Part shown: positions 14,815-18,467 of the stretch, piece by piece
How the letters are laid out: each line of letters starts with the position of its first letter
Numbering within the stretch: position 1 is the stretch's first letter
Assembly (NCBI GenBank): GCA_934338765.1
Contig: CAKRHL010000025.1
Coordinates: 1 to 18,467 of the forward strand
Direction of reading: 5' to 3'
Length of the DNA: 18,467 nt
Origin: an uncultured Lachnospiraceae bacterium
Lineage (GTDB): Bacteria > Bacillota > Clostridia > Lachnospirales > Lachnospiraceae
Program-made: the position numbers and the translations under genes
The notes under the pieces: model-generated
The model's database searches: none
Told to the model about the DNA's origin: nothing
What the model saw: the letters and a program-made list of their open reading frames with translations, nothing else

Positions 14815-15480
14815 CTACACTAATACATACCCCTGTTTTTTTCTGGTTTCTATCACATCGGGATACCCCATCTGCTCCAGCTTTGCCCGGAGTCTGCTGA
14901 TATTCACCGTCAGGGCATTGTCACTGATATATTCACTATTGTCCCATAATTCGGTCATCAGATCATCCCTCGATACGATCTCCCCCTGATGATGAAGCAG
15001 AACCATAAAGATCAGCATTTCATTTTTCGTAAGGATCATCTGATCCTGTCCACGATTCAGGACACCCTTGGCCTGCCGGATCTCAATGTCCCGATAATGG
15101 TACAGATCCGCCCCGGTATTTTCGGTCCGTTTGAGAATCGCCTGGATCCGCAGCAAAAGGATTGTTGGGTTATAGGGCTTCGTAATATAATCATCCGCGC
15201 CGTAGCTCATAGACAGTACCTCGTCCAGCTCCTCCGTGCGGCTTGTCACCATGATCACCGGGATCTCCGACTTCTGACGAAGCTCCCGCAGCACCTGCTC
15301 TCCATTCATTTTAGGAATATTGATATCAAGAAGCACCAGATCTGCGCCACTGTTTAATATCTCCGATTCCGTATGTGCAAAATCGGTCACAGCCACCGGC
15401 TGGTAGCCTGCATTTTCCAGAAGAGCGCACAACTCCTCCCGGATCATCTTCTCATCCTCCACGATCACTATTTTTTTCAT
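14815..15480 (-). CDS. OmpR/BceR-type response regulator
   Basis: The 221-residue DNA-binding regulator has a receiver domain (1-115) with acidic pocket E8/D9/E10 region (IVEDE), phospho-acceptor D52 (VLLDINIPKMNG), MVTS switch residues and K101 (DDYITKPYNP). The C-terminal winged helix (about 125-221) ends in DNALTVNISRLRAKLE and ETRKKQGYVLV. Together with the downstream kinase it is predicted to bind the TTACA-N4-TGTAA box at 13785-13800 and switch on the transporter genes. Start ATG at 15480 follows AGGGGATTTT. A 9-bp direct repeat (AAGGAGCAG twice, 15489-15508) gives two ribosome-site-like copies just upstream. No clear promoter exists in the 58-bp gap to the C_GCAxxG gene, so transcription may partly come from there. 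Confidence 0.95.
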   Translation of the reverse strand: MKKIVIVEDEKMIREELCALLENAGYQPVAVTDFAHTESEILNSGADLVLLDINIPKMNGEQVLRELRQKSEIPVIMVTSRTEELDEVLSMSYGADDYITKPYNPTILLLRIQAILKRTENTGADLYHYRDIEIRQAKGVLNRGQDQMILTKNEMLIFMVLLHHQGEIVSRDDLMTELWDNSEYISDNALTVNISRLRAKLEQMGYPDVIETRKKQGYVLV

Positions 15481-15509
15481 AAAATCCCCTGCTCCTTTAC
15501 TGCTCCTTC

Positions 15510-15540
15510 AAAAATTTGCAGTCTGTAAATCTGCATTTTT
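15510..15540 (-). terminator. Possible weak terminator after the C_GCAxxG gene
   Basis: On the minus strand, AAAAATGCAG (15531-15540) pairs with CTGCAAATTTTT (15510-15521) with one bulge around a 9-nt loop. It overlaps the stop codon of the C_GCAxxG gene. GC content is low and the tail is a short T5, so it may only partly separate this gene from the regulator 30 bp downstream. Confidence 0.35.
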
Positions 15541-16018
15541 ATGCTTCCGGTGGATTCTCCCGGATATATTCCTCCATGATCGCTGCTGCCATGGCCACCA
15601 GATCCGGACACGGCCGCTTTTTATAATACTCCTGTGTCCGCCTGGATGGCACCGGATCGTCCTTGCCCTTTCCCAGCCCCAGGATCTCCCGGCATACAAT
15701 AGAACCGTTGCGCTCACTGTATTCTCCCGCCAACTCCTGAATCCTTGCATAATGCTCTGATTTCGCCTCGAAATTCTTTGGTTCATCATATCCGTATAAC
15801 AGACCTGCAACCATAAACATTCCGGACACGGCACCACATACCTCCCGCAATCTACCCATACCTCCTCCAAAGGATGAACTCAGCTTCATCGCCATGCTGT
15901 GATCCATATCATATTTATCTTCGAACGCCAGAAAAACAGACTGGCTGCAGTTATATCCCTCCAGAAATAATTTTTTGGCTTTTTGTCCATAATAGCTGTT
16001 CTCTACATCTAATTCCAT
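15539..16018 (-). CDS. C_GCAxxG_C_C family protein (putative redox-active)
   Basis: The 159-residue cytosolic protein has the family cysteine pattern: C24 (YNCSQSV), then FGGGMGRLREVCGAVSG with C61, C109 (SIVCREILG) and C137 (KRPCPDL). The GGGMGR and CGAVSG blocks are diagnostic. Family members are assumed to be redox proteins or metal binders, but no reaction is established. ATG at 16018 is preceded by AAGGGAAAAG. The gene has an unusual leader: promoter (16100-16128), terminator hairpin (16037-16079) and a 21-codon upstream ORF (16009-16074) that overlaps its start. Its expression is therefore probably controlled by premature termination or coupled translation. It precedes the Bce module with a gap of 58 bp, but nothing shows that it belongs to that pathway. 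Confidence 0.9.
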   Translation of the reverse strand: MELDVENSYYGQKAKKLFLEGYNCSQSVFLAFEDKYDMDHSMAMKLSSSFGGGMGRLREVCGAVSGMFMVAGLLYGYDEPKNFEAKSEHYARIQELAGEYSERNGSIVCREILGLGKGKDDPVPSRRTQEYYKKRPCPDLVAMAAAIMEEYIRENPPEA

Positions 16019-16074
16019 TGTACTTTTCCCTTCTGCAAAAAAAGAATCAGATGGTCTGCAGTCTGCATTTCCAT
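16009..16074 (-). CDS. Candidate leader peptide (21 residues) upstream of and overlapping the C_GCAxxG gene
   Basis: ATG at 16074 is preceded by GAGG with a 5-nt spacing, and reads MEMQTADHLILFLQKGKVQW followed by N and a TAG at 16009-16011. It starts within the transcript expected from the promoter at 16100-16128, runs through both arms of the terminator hairpin and the T tract (decoded as part of LILFLQ), and overlaps the next gene by 10 bases in another frame. No run of a single amino acid typical of biosynthetic attenuators is seen. Could be chance, but ribosome site, position and overlap together favour translation. Confidence 0.4.
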   Translation of the reverse strand: MEMQTADHLILFLQKGKVQWN

Positions 16075-16079
16075 CTGAT
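16037..16079 (-). terminator. Intrinsic terminator inside the C_GCAxxG leader
   Basis: On the minus strand, ATCAGATGG (16071-16079) and CCATCTGAT (16046-16054) form a perfect 9-bp stem with a 16-nt loop, followed by TC and seven T residues (16037-16043). It lies downstream of the promoter at 16100-16128 and only 18 nt before the ATG at 16018. It can also end transcripts of the DUF11 gene. The loop contains CTGCA, which could alternatively pair with TGCAG just after the T tract. Confidence 0.85.
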
Positions 16080-16099
16080 CCTCACTACATTCCGGTTTC

Positions 16100-16128
16100 A
16101 TCTTAGCACAGGGACTCTGTCGCGTCAA
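16100..16128 (-). promoter_or_regulatory. Near-consensus promoter of the C_GCAxxG gene
   Basis: On the minus strand, -35 TTGACG (16123-16128), 17-bp spacer ending in TGC, and -10 TAAGAT (16100-16105), hence an extended -10. Predicted start near 16093 and a leader of about 75 nt that includes a complete terminator. Confidence 0.8.
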
Positions 16129-16189
16129 CGAACACACGACTACTCCTGTAGAGAACTTTCATCCTGGTCTTTTCCTAATCCGGTTATTT

Positions 16190-17041
16190 TTAAATAGTGC
16201 CTGTGACCACCAGCGTGCTGACTCCCGGATTTGCTACCCATGCTCCACTGACCGGATCCTGGGTATAAGTGGCTGCCGGTACCGTAATCCCTCCCGCTGC
16301 CGTTGCAAATACCCCTGTGGTCTCATCATAGGTGTACTCCGTCGGATCTGTCCATGCCGTTCCGTTAAAGGTTACGGTCAGATTGGACAAAACGGGATCA
16401 AAGGTATCTGTGATCACTGCCCCGGTCGCTGCATCGGCTGCCGCATTACCAAAATTCTGGATTACAAAGGTATACGTCAGTGTACCGTTTTCCGTCACCG
16501 GTACCGGGCTGACTGATTTCGTAATATTCAGGTTTGGTGCACTGGCAGCACCGATTGTTTCCGTCACCCTGATCGGAGTGATCCCTCCTCCGGTGATCGT
16601 CGCCGTATTGGTGATCTCGGATTCCGCTGCCAATGGAGCATTCTGATTGACAGATGCTTCGTAAATGATCGTAGCATTTCCTCCTGCCGGAACATTGATC
16701 CCTGTGACAGTCATCGGCGGGCCTGCGGTTACTGTCGGCGTTGTCTGCAGGGTACCATTGACATAATAATTGATCGTTCCGGCAACATAGGTTAATGGTA
16801 CCAGTTCTCCTGTCCCAAAAGGATACGCTCCTAAATTGTCCGTCAGCGTAAGACCTGTGACCGGAGTCGTCCCGGAATTGACAATGCTCACAATATACGT
16901 GACATCATCATTCTGCCCATAAGTTGCTCTGACAGCTGTTTTGGTTGCAGAAAGCACCTCAAGGATCTCCCCCACTGCAATGTTGGAGTTTGTCACGGCA
17001 TTTCCATACCGCAGCTGCGCCTGATTTGTAAATCGTGCCAT
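16190..17041 (-). CDS. DUF11-domain protein, two beta-sandwich repeats, no visible export signal
   Basis: The 283-residue Thr/Val/Asn-rich protein contains two DUF11-type units. The first covers about 25-155 (LSATKTAVRATYGQNDDVTYIVSIVNSG, GLTLTDNLG, INVPAGGNATIIYEA, EITNTATITGGG), the second about 160-283 (NLNITKSVSPVPVTENGTLTYTFVIQN, VITDTFDPVLSNLTVTFNG). DUF11 units usually occur in large secreted surface proteins. Here there is no signal peptide (start MARFTNQAQLRYGN), no LPXTG, no transmembrane helix, and the protein lacks cysteine. I prefer the ATG at 17041 because of the MARFTNQAQL family-type start; an in-frame ATG at 17053 sits on the AAAGG ribosome site. The protein may be cytosolic, spore-associated or exported by a non-classical route; the role is unknown. 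A terminator (16037-16079) lies 110 bp downstream. Confidence 0.85.
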   Translation of the reverse strand: MARFTNQAQLRYGNAVTNSNIAVGEILEVLSATKTAVRATYGQNDDVTYIVSIVNSGTTPVTGLTLTDNLGAYPFGTGELVPLTYVAGTINYYVNGTLQTTPTVTAGPPMTVTGINVPAGGNATIIYEASVNQNAPLAAESEITNTATITGGGITPIRVTETIGAASAPNLNITKSVSPVPVTENGTLTYTFVIQNFGNAAADAATGAVITDTFDPVLSNLTVTFNGTAWTDPTEYTYDETTGVFATAAGGITVPAATYTQDPVSGAWVANPGVSTLVVTGTI

Positions 17042-17148
17042 ATCGTTTCCCATCCTTTGCTATGAAAGTATAGTACAGTATATGACAACTTTTTCAGATA
17101 GTTCAGCTAATTTACCAAATAATTTGCCAGATCTCACAATTGCTCTGC

Positions 17149-18467
17149 TTACACTGTAAAATGTCCAATATTCTGTGCCAGCATATCCGCGGTATTTCTG
17201 AGATTTTCCGTGGATGTCTCGATATTCTTAAAGCCTTCCTCCATCGCCTGAAGTGCCATGCTGGTCTGGGAAGTACCGGAAACATTACTCTGTGCGATCT
17301 CAGACATTGCATCAATCCTCTGTATGATCTCTGCTCTGGCATCCTCCAGCTTCTTCATGCTCTGTCCAATATTTCGGATATACTCAATGGAGATCTCAAT
17401 TTCCTTCATTACACTCCCTACGCTCTGTTCCGTGTTGGCTATATATTCATTCTGCCGGTCAATAACCTCCTGCGTCTGTGCCATGGTTGCCACAACCCGC
17501 TCGGAATTACCCAGAAGCGTATTTACGATTTCCTCGATATTGCCACTGGCTGCGTTGGACTGCTCTGCCAGCTTCTGGATCTGGGATGCAACAACAGCAA
17601 ATCCTCTTCCGGCTTCACCGGCACGAGCCGCCTCAATACTTGCATTTAAGGACAAAAGATTTGTCTCCTCTGCAATCTCTGAAATAAACTGTGATGCCTC
17701 CCGGATGCTCTGTGCAGAACTGTTGGTCTGTGTCGTCTGTTCTGCAATCTCCGATACCGCCCGCTTCACATCCTCACTAATGCTGCGAAGCTCATCAATG
17801 GTAACAGCCGTTTTGTCGCTGGCTCCCTTCATGCTGTCCGCACTGTTCTCCAATGAGTCCGCTTCCTTTCCTGTCTGAATGATCAATTCTCCCATATCCC
17901 GTACATTGTCAGAAGCACGCCCTACATCCTCTGCCTGCCGGTTTGCTCCATCGGTAATGGTGTTCATAGCGTGATTCACCTCTCCGATACTGTTATGAGT
18001 ATCCTGGGATGTCTCCTCTAATGTATTGGAAGCCTCCAGAAGTGTATCCGTACTCTCTTTAATATCTCCAATAATCTTGCATAGTTCCTCCTGCAGGCTG
18101 TGAACGGCTCTGGACAGATTACCAATCTCATCCTTTCTGCGAAGAAGCTTCCTGTTCTCTCCTACATTCAGGTTGCCGGAAGATACCTCTAACACTTCTG
18201 CAATACTTTTATTTAATGCTTTAGTAATAGAATTGGCACTGATACCCACCGCAATACTGCAGATCACCATAATGATCACAACTAAGGCAACGATCATATT
18301 GATGATCTGAAGTACACTTTGAAATGTTTTCTGCTTCTCCTGACCCGCAAAAACCATTCCGATCGGTGCATCCTTGGAACCATCCTGATAAACCGGCACA
18401 TAATATCCGTAATAGATCGTTCCATCCACGGAAATGTTATCACTGAAATATTCTTTACCCTGCTCCA
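17149..18467 (-). CDS. Methyl-accepting chemotaxis protein, N-terminus beyond the window
   Basis: The frame stays open to the right edge, so at least 439 residues are present and the start is missing. The first visible part ends an extracellular ligand-binding domain of Cache type ([20 protein letters not shown], then IGMVFAGQ). One membrane helix follows ([21 protein letters not shown]), then a HAMP linker with [21 protein letters not shown] long coiled-coil signalling domain has the tip [33 protein letters not shown], which binds CheA and CheW. Adaptation sites should lie in the flanking Glu/Gln-rich helices. The C-terminus (NIGHFTV) lacks a CheR-tethering NWETF-type pentapeptide. The only chemotaxis gene in the window; no clear terminator lies in the 107-bp gap to the DUF11 gene. 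Confidence 0.95.
   Translation of the reverse strand, partial: EQGKEYFSDNISVDGTIYYGYYVPVYQDGSKDAPIGMVFAGQEKQKTFQSVLQIINMIVALVVIIMVICSIAVGISANSITKALNKSIAEVLEVSSGNLNVGENRKLLRRKDEIGNLSRAVHSLQEELCKIIGDIKESTDTLLEASNTLEETSQDTHNSIGEVNHAMNTITDGANRQAEDVGRASDNVRDMGELIIQTGKEADSLENSADSMKGASDKTAVTIDELRSISEDVKRAVSEIAEQTTQTNSSAQSIREASQFISEIAEETNLLSLNASIEAARAGEAGRGFAVVASQIQKLAEQSNAASGNIEEIVNTLLGNSERVVATMAQTQEVIDRQNEYIANTEQSVGSVMKEIEISIEYIRNIGQSMKKLEDARAEIIQRIDAMSEIAQSNVSGTSQTSMALQAMEEGFKNIETSTENLRNTADMLAQNIGHFTV

Noticed and set aside
15508..15870. 120-codon minus-strand ORF in another frame of the C_GCAxxG gene
   Set aside because: Overlaps a gene with conserved cysteine motifs; Arg/Trp-rich and without ribosome site.
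17258..17878. 206-codon plus-strand ORF inside the chemoreceptor gene
   Set aside because: Antisense shadow of the conserved signalling domain; no ribosome site or promoter.

Overview
The window comes from a low-to-mid GC Gram-positive anaerobe. Protein content and style (DUF3793, C_GCAxxG_C_C, cytidylate kinase-like, zinc-ribbon SPFH protein, a Y-family polymerase with a small partner, a Bce-type module) fit a gut Clostridium of the family Lachnospiraceae. This is inference from families I recognise; no rRNA or tRNA lies in the window. Every convincing gene except one is on the minus strand, so the region is best read from right to left.

Layout from the left: a truncated gene for an unrecognised two-helix membrane protein (1-839); O-acetylhomoserine sulfhydrylase metY (981-2258); the only plus-strand gene, an SPFH protein with three C-terminal zinc ribbons (2491-3819), divergent from metY and ending at a strong bidirectional terminator; a membrane-anchored L,D-transpeptidase (3901-5382); a HAD phosphatase (5575-6225); a structured intergenic stretch with a terminator (6284-6418); DUF3793 (6427-7035); a doubtful 60-codon ORF next to a perfect GGTTAG-N6-CTAACC inverted repeat; endonuclease III nth (7378-8016); a cytidylate kinase-like protein (8160-8756); and a translationally coupled pair, a Y-family DNA polymerase and a small partner protein (9265-10785, 8834-9268).

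The right half holds a complete Bce-type antimicrobial-peptide sensing and resistance module. In transcription order it is response regulator (15480-14815), histidine kinase (14787-13786), ABC ATPase (13645-12878) and ten-helix permease (12888-10846). Between kinase and ATPase lies a perfect TTACA-N4-TGTAA box, the known BceR-type operator, overlapping the kinase stop codon and about 20 bp upstream of a promoter for the transporter genes. This layout predicts sensing through the permease, phosphorylation of the regulator and induction of the transporter.

Upstream of the module are a C_GCAxxG_C_C family redox-type protein (15539-16018), a two-domain DUF11 protein with no visible secretion or anchoring signal (16190-17041), and the C-terminal part of a methyl-accepting chemotaxis protein running off the right edge (17149-18467). 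The C_GCAxxG gene has the most unusual regulation in the window. A near-consensus promoter is followed by a complete intrinsic terminator before the start codon, and a short upstream ORF with its own ribosome site reads through the terminator and overlaps the gene start. That looks like an attenuation or translation-coupled leader. No CRISPR array, tRNA, rRNA, insertion sequence or known riboswitch was seen. No gap without a gene exceeds about 200 bases.
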